Shown: piece by piece, positions 50,536 to 59,518 of the stretch
Position numbering within the stretch: the stretch's first letter is position 1
Layout: each line of letters begins with the position of its first letter
Source of the DNA: an uncultured Bacillota bacterium
GTDB taxonomy: Bacteria > Bacillota_I > Bacilli_A > RFN20 > CAG-826
NCBI GenBank assembly: GCA_949287245.1
Contig: CASEFL010000001.1
Coordinates: 62,001-126,000 of the forward strand
DNA: 64,000 nucleotides
Direction: 5' to 3'
Position numbers and translations under genes: made by a program
The notes under the pieces: model-generated
What the model saw: the letters and a program-made list of their open reading frames with translations, nothing else
Database searches by the model: none
Told to the model about the DNA's origin: nothing

Positions 50536-50978
50536 GCGAACAAAAAATCACCCGAACAAAAGCGCAAGAAATGGCCATGACGGCTATTTATGACGCTTTA
50601 AATTATGTTTACATGGGGGAAGAAGTTCCAATTAAAGAAATTATTTCTGGACTTTCTGGCGTGAGCTATGAAGAAAGTGATCTCTATGTGAAAAAAGTTC
50701 TTATCGCTTCTTTAAGTCATCTCAATGAAATTATCGCTTTATATCAAGAAAATATGCCGCGATGGAAGTTTTCTCGTCTTGATCGAATTGAACAGGCGAT
50801 TTTGCTTTTAGCCTATGCTCATTTGGCTTATGTCGAAATTGATGTCCCACGTCCAGTAGTGATAAATAACGCAATTGAACTTGCAAAACGTTTTCTCGAA
50901 CCAAGTGATTACAAGTTTGTAAATGCAATTTTAGATAAAACACTACCCATTCATAACAAAGATTCCTCCCATGCTTAA
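50532..50978 (+). CDS. nusB: Transcription antitermination factor NusB
   Basis: All-helical RNA-binding protein that works with NusE/S10 in rRNA antitermination. RTKAQEMAMTAIYDALNY at the N-terminus and LDRIEQAILLLAYAHLAYVEIDVPRPVVINNAIELAKRF at the C-terminus are family blocks. Length 148 is standard. It overlaps xseA by eight bases. Synteny (yqhY-nusB-xseA-xseB-dxs) matches Bacillus with folD and ispA missing. Confidence 0.95.
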   Translation: MSEQKITRTKAQEMAMTAIYDALNYVYMGEEVPIKEIISGLSGVSYEESDLYVKKVLIASLSHLNEIIALYQENMPRWKFSRLDRIEQAILLLAYAHLAYVEIDVPRPVVINNAIELAKRFLEPSDYKFVNAILDKTLPIHNKDSSHA

Positions 50979-52191
50979 CGAAGAAAAACCGGGAATTATC
51001 CCCGTTGGCGAACTTCTTTTATTCTTAAAAGGCTTTTTGCAAAAGGAAGCTTTTTTCCATTCTCTTACCATTAAAGGAGAAATTGGAAAACTAAGTGAAT
51101 GGAAAGGAGCAATATTTTTTGATTTGAAAGATGAAAAAGGGTTCTTATCTTGCTCTTGGTGGCAATCTTCCTATCATAAACCTTCTTATCTTCCGAAAAC
51201 TGGCGATGAGGTACTCGTTACGGGGGATTTAACCTTGTACGAAAAACGCGGTTCTCTTTCTTTTCGTGTATCAACGGTCACTCCTTTTGGGGAAGGCGCA
51301 AAACTTTTAGCCATTAAAAAACTGAAGGAAAAACTTGCTCAAGAAGGCTTATTTTCTTTAGAAAGGAAGAAAGAAATTCCCCATAATGCACGTGATATTG
51401 GAATATGTTGTGGGCAAAATAGTGCTGCGGAAAGTGATATAAGAAGGAATTTGTTTCGCCGTTCTCCTTTATGCAAAATGACGTTTCATTACGCAACAGT
51501 GCAAGGGAAAAATGCGGCAAAAGAAATCATTTCTTCTTTAAAGCAATTAGATGAGGAACATCACGAAGTAATTCTTCTTGCAAGAGGGGGTGGCTCTGAT
51601 GAAGATCTTATGGCCTTTAATGATGAAGAACTTGCACGGACCATTGCGGAATTAAAAACACCTCTTGTGGCGGCAATTGGTCATGAAATAGATGTGACAA
51701 TTGCCGATTTGGTCAGTGATTTACGTGTTTCCACTCCTACTGCTGCAGCAGAAGCTGTAACTTATGATATTCAAGACCTTTTCTTAGAAGTTGAAGATTT
51801 ACATACGCGCTTTTTCGCTTGCATAAATACCTATTTAAACCATAAAAATGCCGTTCTTAATCTTTATCTAACACGCCCTATTTTTGTCAATCCTCTTGGC
51901 ATTTTTCTTCCTTTAAAAGAAAGATTTGATGCAATGAAAATACGCTTTACTTTAGCGAATAAAAAGCTATACGAAGACAAATTACATCAAGTTAAAAATA
52001 TCGAAAGTAAATTAAGTGCTTTATCTCCAGAATCTGTTTTGGATAGAGGTTATAGTTTAACTCTTAACGAAAATGGGGAAGTTGTAAAAGAGAAAAAGGA
52101 TGCTCAATTAGGAAGCACGATTACAATAGTTTTGAAGAAAGATAAAATAAAAGCGAGGGTAATTGGTTATGGAAAAGAAGATGACATTTGA
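50971..52191 (+). CDS. xseA: Exodeoxyribonuclease VII large subunit
   Basis: Nuclease subunit of Exo VII, which degrades single-stranded DNA. The N-terminal OB-fold (SLTIKGEIGKLSEW) is followed by the catalytic domain with EVILLARGGGSDEDLMAFNDEELAR and PLVAAIGHEIDVTIADLVSDLRVSTPTAAAE. The C-terminus holds a coiled coil and the closing LDRGYSL motif. Length 406 is normal. xseB begins inside its 3' end. Confidence 0.97.
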   Translation: MLNEEKPGIIPVGELLLFLKGFLQKEAFFHSLTIKGEIGKLSEWKGAIFFDLKDEKGFLSCSWWQSSYHKPSYLPKTGDEVLVTGDLTLYEKRGSLSFRVSTVTPFGEGAKLLAIKKLKEKLAQEGLFSLERKKEIPHNARDIGICCGQNSAAESDIRRNLFRRSPLCKMTFHYATVQGKNAAKEIISSLKQLDEEHHEVILLARGGGSDEDLMAFNDEELARTIAELKTPLVAAIGHEIDVTIADLVSDLRVSTPTAAAEAVTYDIQDLFLEVEDLHTRFFACINTYLNHKNAVLNLYLTRPIFVNPLGIFLPLKERFDAMKIRFTLANKKLYEDKLHQVKNIESKLSALSPESVLDRGYSLTLNENGEVVKEKKDAQLGSTITIVLKKDKIKARVIGYGKEDDI

Positions 52192-52357
52192 GGAAAAAAT
52201 GGATCGTTTGAACGAAATTGTTCATGCGGTAGAAGAAGGAAATTTGCCTTTAAATCAGGCGATGGAAATGGCTAAAGAAGGGAAGAAGTTACTTACTGAA
52301 CTCGAAGATGAACTAGCGAAAGCAAAAGCATTACTCGATGAAGAAGAAAGTAAATAA
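52169..52357 (+). CDS. xseB: Exodeoxyribonuclease VII small subunit
   Basis: About 62 residues forming two helices that bind XseA. The motif MTFEEKMDRLNEIVHAVEEGNLPLNQAMEMAKEG is typical. ATG 52169 is chosen because GAGGG (52155-52159) is nine bases upstream; ATG 52181 would also fit family starts. It overlaps xseA by 23 bases. In Bacillus the next gene is ispA; here dxs follows after 36 bases. Confidence 0.94.
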   Translation: MEKKMTFEEKMDRLNEIVHAVEEGNLPLNQAMEMAKEGKKLLTELEDELAKAKALLDEEESK

Positions 52358-52393
52358 TTAGTAATAAATTAGTAGTTTATAAGTTGTTTCACA

Positions 52394-54259
52394 ATGAAAA
52401 ATAATATCGATAAATACGATTTAAGTAAGATTTCCAATCCAAATGATGTAAAAAATCTTACTAAGAAAGAAATTTCCGCATTATGTTCTTCTTTACGGGA
52501 GGAAATACTGCGGATTACTTCCATGTATGGAGGCCACCTTTCTTCAAATCTTGGTACGGTAGAGTTAACGGTAGCTTTATGTCGAGTTTTTCACTTTCCT
52601 AAAGATAAATTAATTTTTGACGTAGGCCATCAAAGCTATTCTTGGAAAATACTCACAGGGAGAAACTTAGAGCACTTGAATCAGGAAGGCCATATATCCG
52701 GTTTTCAAAAAATGCGCGAAGGTCCATATGATGCTTATGAGGCAGGTCACTCCGGGACCGCTGTTTCTGCCGCACTCTCTTTTTTAGATGCTCGCACCAT
52801 TCAAAACAAGGATTATGAAATTGTTGCTGTGGTAGGAGACGGGGCAATTGGAAACGGAGTAACTTTAGAAGCCTTAAACGATATGGGACGGAGAGAATCT
52901 CGTGTCATTTTAATTATTAATGACAATGCAATGGCTATATCTCCTTCTCGCGGAGCAATTTCGCATTCTTTACGTTCCATTTCTCTTAACAAGAATTACA
53001 TCCGGTTTAAAGAAAAAATAAAAAGTGCTCTACAAGGAACAAGGAGCGGGAAACATACCATTGGTGTTCTTAAGAAATTTCGCGATTGGGCGAAGAATGT
53101 TCTTGTAGGAAGCAACTTTTTTGATGATTTAGGTTTTTTATATTTAGGACCTGTTGATGGTCATAATGTGGAAGCACTAGAACGAATATTAAAAAAAGCA
53201 TTGCGCGCAGATGGACCTGTTGTTGTTCACATTAAAACCACAAAAGGAAAAGGCTATCCTTATGCCGAAGAAGATGAAAAAGGATATTGGCATGGAGTGA
53301 CTCCTTTTGATGTGGAAAGTGGAAAGCCCACAGAGAACCATCCTGATATGATTTCATGGTCTCACTTTATGGGGGATGAAACATTAAAATTTATGAGCAA
53401 CCCAACATTTGCTCTTATTTGTCCTGCTATGGCAAAAGGTTCACACATGGAGGAAGCTTTCCAAGCTTATCCCAATCGGTGTTTTGATCCAGGAATAGCG
53501 GAAGAACACGCCATTACTTATGCCGGTGCGTTATCTTTATGTGGAATTCATCCTATTGTTTCAATTTATTCTACTTTTTTACAACGTTCCTATGATGAAC
53601 TGCTTCATGACTGTGCTAGGATGAATGTTGGTCTTACCTTACTTATTGACCGCGCTGGTCTTTGTGGAAGTAATGGAGATACTCATCAAGGCATTTATGA
53701 TCCTGCTTTTTTAATGAGTATCCCTAATATCAAAATCATGATGCCAAGGACTTTTATGGAAGCAGATGCTTGTTATCGCTATTCTCTTACTCATCAAGAG
53801 GAAATTTGCGCCATTCGTTACCCCCATTCTTTAGAGAAGAAAGAAGAAAATGTTTTTTCGGATAAAAATCCTTGTTTATGGGAAATTGATGGGGAGGGAA
53901 ACTTACCCTTATTTGTTGGTGTAGGCCCACTAGGATATAAAATGCAACAATATCTGAAAAGCATTTCTTTCCCTTTTAAAACTTTGTCTTTCTCCCTTCT
54001 TTATCCATTTGATGAAGGTGTGAAAGAGAAAATTCTTTCTTCTTCTAAAATTTTTGTTTATGACCCTTATGGAACCAAAGACGGTTTCCTTGACCATTTC
54101 ATGGCTTACTTATTTGAAAATCATTATCAAGGGGAGTTTAAAGGACGCGCGATTCCCAATACTTACATCGATCAAGGAAGCGTTTCTTCTCAGTTAGAGC
54201 GTTATCAATTAGACCCTAAATCGATAAAAGACGAGGTTTTATCTTTTTTTAAGAAATAG
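52394..54259 (+). CDS. dxs: 1-deoxy-D-xylulose-5-phosphate synthase
   Basis: First enzyme of the MEP isoprenoid pathway, joining pyruvate and glyceraldehyde 3-phosphate on ThDP. GHQSYSWKILTGR is at the N-terminus, the ThDP motif VGDGAIGNG...INDNAMAIS is near residue 153, YLGPVDGHN marks the linker, and IAEEHAITYAGAL carries the catalytic Glu. Length 621 is standard. There is no Shine-Dalgarno; TATAAG (52378-52383) ends ten bases before the ATG, so it may be near-leaderless. Confidence 0.97.
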   Translation: MKNNIDKYDLSKISNPNDVKNLTKKEISALCSSLREEILRITSMYGGHLSSNLGTVELTVALCRVFHFPKDKLIFDVGHQSYSWKILTGRNLEHLNQEGHISGFQKMREGPYDAYEAGHSGTAVSAALSFLDARTIQNKDYEIVAVVGDGAIGNGVTLEALNDMGRRESRVILIINDNAMAISPSRGAISHSLRSISLNKNYIRFKEKIKSALQGTRSGKHTIGVLKKFRDWAKNVLVGSNFFDDLGFLYLGPVDGHNVEALERILKKALRADGPVVVHIKTTKGKGYPYAEEDEKGYWHGVTPFDVESGKPTENHPDMISWSHFMGDETLKFMSNPTFALICPAMAKGSHMEEAFQAYPNRCFDPGIAEEHAITYAGALSLCGIHPIVSIYSTFLQRSYDELLHDCARMNVGLTLLIDRAGLCGSNGDTHQGIYDPAFLMSIPNIKIMMPRTFMEADACYRYSLTHQEEICAIRYPHSLEKKEENVFSDKNPCLWEIDGEGNLPLFVGVGPLGYKMQQYLKSISFPFKTLSFSLLYPFDEGVKEKILSSSKIFVYDPYGTKDGFLDHFMAYLFENHYQGEFKGRAIPNTYIDQGSVSSQLERYQLDPKSIKDEVLSFFKK

Positions 54260-54267
54260 GAGAGAGT

Positions 54268-55455
54268 ATGGCAAAAATCATTCTTCATGTTGATTTAAAT
54301 GCGTTTTTTGCCACAGCCGAAGAACTTCGCCATCCTGAATTAAAAGGTTACCCCTTAGCCGTAGGAGGAGATGGACCGCGTTCGGTTATTTCTACGGCCT
54401 CCTATGAAGCAAGAAAATACGGAGTTCGCTCCGGAATGCCAGTTGGGGAAGCACGACGCTTATGTCCAAGTCTAATTCTTCTTCCCGTTGATTTTTCTTA
54501 TTATGAAATGCTATCGCGTTCCTTTTTCGCTTATCTTATGCGTTACTCTCCCCATATTGAGGAAGCTTCCATTGATGAAGGATATCTAGATTTAACAGGA
54601 CGAATAAAAGGGGATAATCCGCTTCTTTTTTTTCAACAGATCCAACAAGGTTTATATGAAGAAATTGGTTTAAAGTGTTCTATTGGGGTTGCGCCAACAA
54701 AATTTCTTGCCAAAATGGCAAGCGATTATAAAAAACCTATGGGCATAACAATTTTACGCAAAAAGGATATTCCTAATCTTCTATATCCCTTACCAATTGA
54801 TTCTTTTTGGGGAATTGGAAAGAAAACAGCGGTTCGTTTGCGTTTATTAGGAATTGAAACGATTGGTGAATTTGCGAAACGTTTAAAAAAAGAAGACCCA
54901 GAATTAAAAGATGCTTTAGGAAAATTTTTCCAAACAGCAAAAGCGTGGATTGAAGGCGAAGGAAGTGACACGATTGATGAATCTCCTTTCGATCCAAAAT
55001 CAATTGGGCATTCAGAAACCTTTCCGTATGACACGGATAATTATGGAGAAATCCGATCACGTTTACTCTTTTTATCGCGCGCAGTAGGAGAAGGGGCAAA
55101 AGGAATTCATAAAAAAGGACGAACCATAACCCTTTTAGTACGCGATAGTGATTTTCATAACCACACAAAATCCATTTCTTTTAAAGAGGCAACAAATGAT
55201 GTTGAGTTTATCTTTAATCAAGTCATAGAACTTTTTGAACAATTTTTTCTCGGCATGGAAATTCGCCTAGTGGGAGTTACTTTACAAAACCTAACGGACC
55301 CCAAAAAAGAAACTGTTCAAATGTCTTTTTGGAATTTTGAAGAATATGAGAAAATGGACCGGACAAAACTCCTTGTTCATGAACTGAATGAAAATCACCC
55401 AAAATCAAAATTATTTCTTCTTTCCGATTTAAAAAAGAAGGGAGGGAAAAAATGA
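54268..55455 (+). CDS. dinB: DNA polymerase IV (Y-family)
   Basis: Error-prone translesion polymerase. Palm motifs are ILHVDLNAFFATAEE with the first metal Asp and EEASIDEGYLDLTG with the second Asp-Glu pair. SIGVAPTKFLAKMASDYKKPMG follows, then a helix-hairpin-helix thumb (FWGIGKKTAVRLRLLGI) and the little-finger domain. Length 395 is usual. AGGAGAG is upstream. It overlaps xerD by four bases. No LexA-type box was noticed. Confidence 0.95.
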   Translation: MAKIILHVDLNAFFATAEELRHPELKGYPLAVGGDGPRSVISTASYEARKYGVRSGMPVGEARRLCPSLILLPVDFSYYEMLSRSFFAYLMRYSPHIEEASIDEGYLDLTGRIKGDNPLLFFQQIQQGLYEEIGLKCSIGVAPTKFLAKMASDYKKPMGITILRKKDIPNLLYPLPIDSFWGIGKKTAVRLRLLGIETIGEFAKRLKKEDPELKDALGKFFQTAKAWIEGEGSDTIDESPFDPKSIGHSETFPYDTDNYGEIRSRLLFLSRAVGEGAKGIHKKGRTITLLVRDSDFHNHTKSISFKEATNDVEFIFNQVIELFEQFFLGMEIRLVGVTLQNLTDPKKETVQMSFWNFEEYEKMDRTKLLVHELNENHPKSKLFLLSDLKKKGGKK

Positions 55456-56342
55456 ACATTCAGGAAGCAATTCATCAATATTCTCTCTTTCTTTCTGTAG
55501 AAAAAGGATTATTACCAAAAACCGTCGAAAATTATTTAACCGATTTACGACTGTTTTTTTCTTCCCTTCCCAAAATTAACGACACAAAAGAACTAAGCCG
55601 CAACCATGTTTATCAATATTTAGAATTCATGAAACGGAATAATTTTGCTCAAAAAACAATCGCACGGAGACTTTCCACTTTAAAAAACTTTTATGCTTTT
55701 TTAGAAGGGGAAGGTTTTTTAGAAGAAGGTCTTCCAAAAATAGAAACTCCAAAAGGGGAAAAGAAGCTTCCTTCGGTGTTAACAAAAGAGGAAGTGGAGC
55801 GTTTGTTAAACGCCCCTGATATTACAACTCCTCTTGGTTTACGTGATAAAGCCATGCTTGTTTTAATGTATTCAACAGGCATTCGTGTCTCGGAACTTAT
55901 CGCTTTAAAATTACGTCATATTTCCTGGGAAGAAAGACATTTAAAAATTGAAGGAAAAGGCGCAAAAGAACGAATTGTCCCCGTCACGCAAGATGCTCTT
56001 TTTTGGGTAAAAAAATACATAAATGAGGCAAGAAAAGACTATTCACGAAAACAAAATCCATATGTATTTTTATCGCGTTTTGGTAAACCTTTAACACGAG
56101 TCTATTTTTTTCAAGAAGTGAAACGTTATGCGCGCGAAGTGAATATTCCCATTTCCATTAGTCCTCACACATTACGACATTCCTTTGCTACTCATTTGTT
56201 AGAAGGTGGCGCCTCTTTACGAGTTGTTCAAACTCTTCTTGGACATACGAAAATTGAAACGACCGAACTTTATACGCATTTAAAAAGCAACACGATTCTT
56301 CAAGAGTACGATAGGCTGATGAACGAAAATAAAGTAAAATAG
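55452..56342 (+). CDS. xerD: Tyrosine recombinase XerD-type
   Basis: Site-specific recombinase resolving chromosome dimers at dif. A core-binding domain (residues 1-90) precedes the catalytic domain with all active residues: Arg145 (TGIRVSEL), Lys169 (EGKGAKER), His239 and Arg242 (HTLRHSFATH), His265 (LGHTKIETT) and Tyr274 (LYTHL). Length 296 is exact for XerC/XerD. The next gene is deoB, as ripX (xerD)-drm in Bacillus, which favours XerD over XerC. A dif-like site lies 3.6 kb downstream. Its partner recombinase is not in the window. Confidence 0.93.
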   Translation: MNIQEAIHQYSLFLSVEKGLLPKTVENYLTDLRLFFSSLPKINDTKELSRNHVYQYLEFMKRNNFAQKTIARRLSTLKNFYAFLEGEGFLEEGLPKIETPKGEKKLPSVLTKEEVERLLNAPDITTPLGLRDKAMLVLMYSTGIRVSELIALKLRHISWEERHLKIEGKGAKERIVPVTQDALFWVKKYINEARKDYSRKQNPYVFLSRFGKPLTRVYFFQEVKRYAREVNIPISISPHTLRHSFATHLLEGGASLRVVQTLLGHTKIETTELYTHLKSNTILQEYDRLMNENKVK

Positions 56343-56362
56343 CATTATCTTTAGGAGCGTTT

Positions 56363-57556
56363 ATGAAATATCGTCGTATCTTCTTAATTGTTGCCGACTC
56401 TATGGGTATTGGAGAAGAACCGGATGCTCACCTTTATGGCGATCAAGGAACAAATACAATCGTTCATGCGGCAAGTTCCATTCAAGGTTTCTCTATTCCT
56501 GTGATGGAATCCTTAGGAATTGGTTCATTAGCGGATATTCCGGGCGTCAAAAATGTCCAAGAACATCCCTCCTCTTTCGCGCTTACTTTAAGAGAGCAAA
56601 GCAAAGGAAAAGACACAATGACCGGTCACTGGGAGATGATGGGCATTGAAACAACAAAACCCTTTCAAACTTTTACCGATACAGGTTTTCCTGCTTCTTT
56701 AATTCATGAATTAGAAGGCGAAACTGGACATAAAATTATTGGAAATAAAGCAGCTTCGGGAACCGAAATTCTTAAAGAACTCGGGGAAGAACAAATGAGA
56801 GAGAATTCTTTAATTGTATATACTTCCGCGGATAGTGTTTTACAAATTGCTGCTCATGAAGAAGTTACTGGTTTAAAAGAACTTTATCGTTGCTGCGAGA
56901 TTGCTCGCAAAATCACAATGCGTCCTGAATATTTTGTTGGTCGTGTCATTGCAAGACCTTATATAGGAAAAGATAAGGACCATTTTAAACGAACGGAAAA
57001 TCGACACGATTATACCGTTTCTCCTCCAGGCAAAACCGCTTTAGATTTTCTAAAAGAAAACGGCTTTATGACTTCTGGCATTGGTAAAATTGCGGATATT
57101 TTTAACAATCAAGGAATAAGCAAAACGATTCATACTGGAAATAACCGTGCAGGGATGGAAGAGACAAGAAGACAAATTGTTGAAGATAAAAATGACTCTG
57201 GGCTGTGGTTTATTAATCTTGTTGATTTTGACTCAGAATATGGTCATCGACGAAACCCACAAGGCTATGCGCGCTGCATTGAGGAATTTGATCAAGAACT
57301 AAAAATTACTCTTCCTCTCCTAAAAGAAGATGATTTGTTGATGATAACTGCTGATCACGGAAATGATCCTACCCATCACGGGACTGATCATACCCGTGAA
57401 AAAGTTCCTCTTTTAATCTATTCTCCAAGTATCAAAAAAGGAAGAAAACTAGAGGAACGCGCTTCTTTTAGTGATATTGGCGCTACAATTTTAGATAATT
57501 TTGGGTTGAAAAAACCAAAAACTTTAATTGGAACAAGCATTAAAGAAGTTTTTTAA
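56363..57556 (+). CDS. deoB: Phosphopentomutase
   Basis: Interconverts ribose 1- and 5-phosphate (and the deoxy forms) in nucleoside salvage; Mn-dependent, alkaline-phosphatase superfamily. VADSMGIGEEPDA at the N-terminus, GKDTMTGHWEMMG near residue 90, and DHGNDPTHHGTDHTREKVPLL near 326 are the metal and phospho-residue blocks. Length 397 is standard. AGGAG precedes the ATG, and TAAAAT (56335-56340) overlaps the end of xerD, so it has its own likely promoter. Confidence 0.97.
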   Translation: MKYRRIFLIVADSMGIGEEPDAHLYGDQGTNTIVHAASSIQGFSIPVMESLGIGSLADIPGVKNVQEHPSSFALTLREQSKGKDTMTGHWEMMGIETTKPFQTFTDTGFPASLIHELEGETGHKIIGNKAASGTEILKELGEEQMRENSLIVYTSADSVLQIAAHEEVTGLKELYRCCEIARKITMRPEYFVGRVIARPYIGKDKDHFKRTENRHDYTVSPPGKTALDFLKENGFMTSGIGKIADIFNNQGISKTIHTGNNRAGMEETRRQIVEDKNDSGLWFINLVDFDSEYGHRRNPQGYARCIEEFDQELKITLPLLKEDDLLMITADHGNDPTHHGTDHTREKVPLLIYSPSIKKGRKLEERASFSDIGATILDNFGLKKPKTLIGTSIKEVF

Positions 57557-57568
57557 AAGAAACCCTTC

Positions 57569-57594
57569 TATAATCCTTTCGGAAAATGAAAGGA
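57569..57594 (+). promoter_or_regulatory. Promoter and Shine-Dalgarno of the NMT1-like binding protein
   Basis: TATAAT (57569-57574) is followed by AAAGGA (57589-57594), six bases before ATG 57601. The deoB stop is 13 bases upstream of the -10 box. Confidence 0.6.
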
Positions 57595-57600
57595 TTTTTT

Positions 57601-58632
57601 ATGTGGAACAATAAAAAAAGCTTACTCCTCTTACCTCTTGCCTTACTTGTTTTATCTTCTTGTAATACCGAAAATGCTTCTTCTTCCGTAAGTAAGAATG
57701 AAAGTACTTCAAGTAGCCAACCTGGAGAAGAGGCGTTTGTGCCGATGATGCTTACCCCAAGTGGTGCCCCAACCTTAGCTTTATACGATATGGGGAGCGA
57801 AGAAAATTGGGACAGTACCTCGGCAACAACGACCATCCCTGCTGCTTTTCATCAAAATGGTTATGATGCCATTATTTTTGATGGCGTGAATGGACTTAAT
57901 AATCTTGTGAAAAATGAAAATGAAAATTTTGCTTTGGCGCGTTTTTTAACGGGCGGCAATTTTCATCTTGTTTCGTTAACAAAAGAATCTTTTGATGCTT
58001 CTTCTCCCATTACCATCTTTTCCTTTGGTGAGGGAAACCTTCCTGATTTGGTCTTTAAATATCTTCTGGAAGAGGCTTGGAACGTTGATTTAAGTAAATT
58101 AACGATTACCTATGGTTCTGAAGGCGTTCAAAACGTAGGAGCCGCTTTACAGTCTCAAAGCGATTATGATTATTTCTTCATTGCAGAGCCTGTTTTAACG
58201 GCATCGAAAAATGCTTTAGCAAATAAAGCAACGATTCACGAAATTTATGATTTACGCGCGGAATGGGAAAAAGAAACAGGACAAGTGGCCATCCCACAAG
58301 CCGCATTATTTTTAAGAAAATCCGCCTATAACTCTCAAAAAAGCGACTTTGACTCTTTCCTCGAACATATTGATGAGAATATAAATAACGCTTTAAACAA
58401 TCCCATGGAAGTAAAAAAAGCCATGGATGAGTACTCAACAGATAGTGAAACACAGCAAGGACGGTGGGGCTTTTCTTCTTCTTTAGCCTATAATTTACAA
58501 AAAGATCATAAAAACCGCTTTGGTCTTATTGATCCTGAGGATTTATCTGACAATCAAAAGTTCGTAAATGATTTTGGAAAAATTCTTTATGGAGAGGATT
58601 TTGTTGAATACAAAGAAGAATTGTTTCTTTAA
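57601..58632 (+). CDS. SsuA/NMT1-type ABC transporter binding lipoprotein
   Basis: Extracellular substrate-binding protein with lipobox VLSSC (Cys21 from ATG 57601). A Ser/Asn-rich linker precedes the mature fold, which begins FVPMMLTPSGAPTLALYDM, followed by IIFDGVNGLNNLVKNENENFALARFLTGGN and DYFFIAEPVLTASKNA. This pattern fits the NMT1/SsuA/TauA type (thiamine-precursor, sulfonate or related ligands). Ligand cannot be assigned. ATG 57601 is preferred over ATG 57586 because AAAGGA fits it. A permease follows beyond a terminator. No ATPase gene is near. Confidence 0.8.
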   Translation: MWNNKKSLLLLPLALLVLSSCNTENASSSVSKNESTSSSQPGEEAFVPMMLTPSGAPTLALYDMGSEENWDSTSATTTIPAAFHQNGYDAIIFDGVNGLNNLVKNENENFALARFLTGGNFHLVSLTKESFDASSPITIFSFGEGNLPDLVFKYLLEEAWNVDLSKLTITYGSEGVQNVGAALQSQSDYDYFFIAEPVLTASKNALANKATIHEIYDLRAEWEKETGQVAIPQAALFLRKSAYNSQKSDFDSFLEHIDENINNALNNPMEVKKAMDEYSTDSETQQGRWGFSSSLAYNLQKDHKNRFGLIDPEDLSDNQKFVNDFGKILYGEDFVEYKEELFL

Positions 58633-58647
58633 ATAAAGAAAAAAATT

Positions 58648-58672
58648 AGATGCGCTCATTGCGCATCTTTTT
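58648..58672 (+). terminator. Terminator between binding protein and permease
   Basis: AGATGCGC (58648-58655), TCATT loop and GCGCATCT (58661-58668) are followed by TTTTATTT. It may attenuate rather than end transcription, since the permease begins within 30 bases. Confidence 0.9.
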
Positions 58673-58696
58673 ATTTCCGTGCAGAAAGATACGAAA

Positions 58697-59518
58697 ATGC
58701 CTAAAATGAGAAAAATGAAAAGAAAGATGCTTTGGTCCATTCTTACTCTACTTGGGGGAATCCTAGCCTTATTTTTTCTTTGGTGGCTTATTTCTTTTCT
58801 TTTTGAACAAGGCGGAAACTTTAATTTTCCTGGTCCTCTGCCCACTTTAGAGGAAGTTGTTTTTGCTTTATTTGGGGAAGGGGCAGGAAAAACATATACC
58901 GCAATTGGTTATTCTTTTGCGCGCCTCCTTTTAGGATTTTTGTGTTCTTTCTTTGCAGCCATAATTTTTGGAACTCTTTCAGGACTATTTCCATACTTTA
59001 GGCGGTTTTTCTCTCCATTTATTACCGTAATTAAAGCGGTACCAACAATCGCCGTTGTTGTTTTGCTTTCGAGTTTATTTTTTGGACCTGATTATAAAAT
59101 ACGAGCTCCTTATATCCCTGCGATTTTAGCCTTTTTTGTTATTTTTCCCCTTCAATATGAGGCAATTATCAGTGGTTTTTCTTCTATAAGCAAAGAAGAA
59201 AGCGATGCATTAAAACTTGAGGGGGCGGAAAGAAATTTGTACTCTTTAACGAAAGTTTATTATCCAGCATCCTTACCGTTTCTTCTTTTAAGTTTTGTCC
59301 AATCCTTAGGCTTGGGCTTAAAAGTAGTACTCATGGCAGAAATTACGGTGGGTGGTTCAATAGGAGAAGGTTTAGGGGAACTGATAAGACAAAATTCTTC
59401 TCCTATTCTCGATATGGAAAAAATCCTTGCTTATAGTGTCATTGCCATAATTCTTGTTCTTCTATTAGATTTCCTTTTACATTTATTAAAAAGAAAACTT
59501 ATAAAAGAAGAAAATTAA
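58697..59518 (+). CDS. SsuC/ThiX-type ABC transporter permease
   Basis: Membrane permease with six likely spans, the first at about residues 12-35. The EAA-like loop near residue 175 (SDALKLEGAERNLYSLTKVYYPASLPFLL) and the block VIKAVPTIAVVVLLSSLFFG are typical of the SsuC/TauC/ThiX family. Length is about 274. The start is uncertain: GTG 58679, ATG 58697 (with AGAAAGA upstream) and ATG 58715 (with TAAAAT 58702-58707 just upstream, leaderless) are all possible. It is partner to the binding lipoprotein. The ATPase is not in the window. Confidence 0.87.
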   Translation: MPKMRKMKRKMLWSILTLLGGILALFFLWWLISFLFEQGGNFNFPGPLPTLEEVVFALFGEGAGKTYTAIGYSFARLLLGFLCSFFAAIIFGTLSGLFPYFRRFFSPFITVIKAVPTIAVVVLLSSLFFGPDYKIRAPYIPAILAFFVIFPLQYEAIISGFSSISKEESDALKLEGAERNLYSLTKVYYPASLPFLLLSFVQSLGLGLKVVLMAEITVGGSIGEGLGELIRQNSSPILDMEKILAYSVIAIILVLLLDFLLHLLKRKLIKEEN

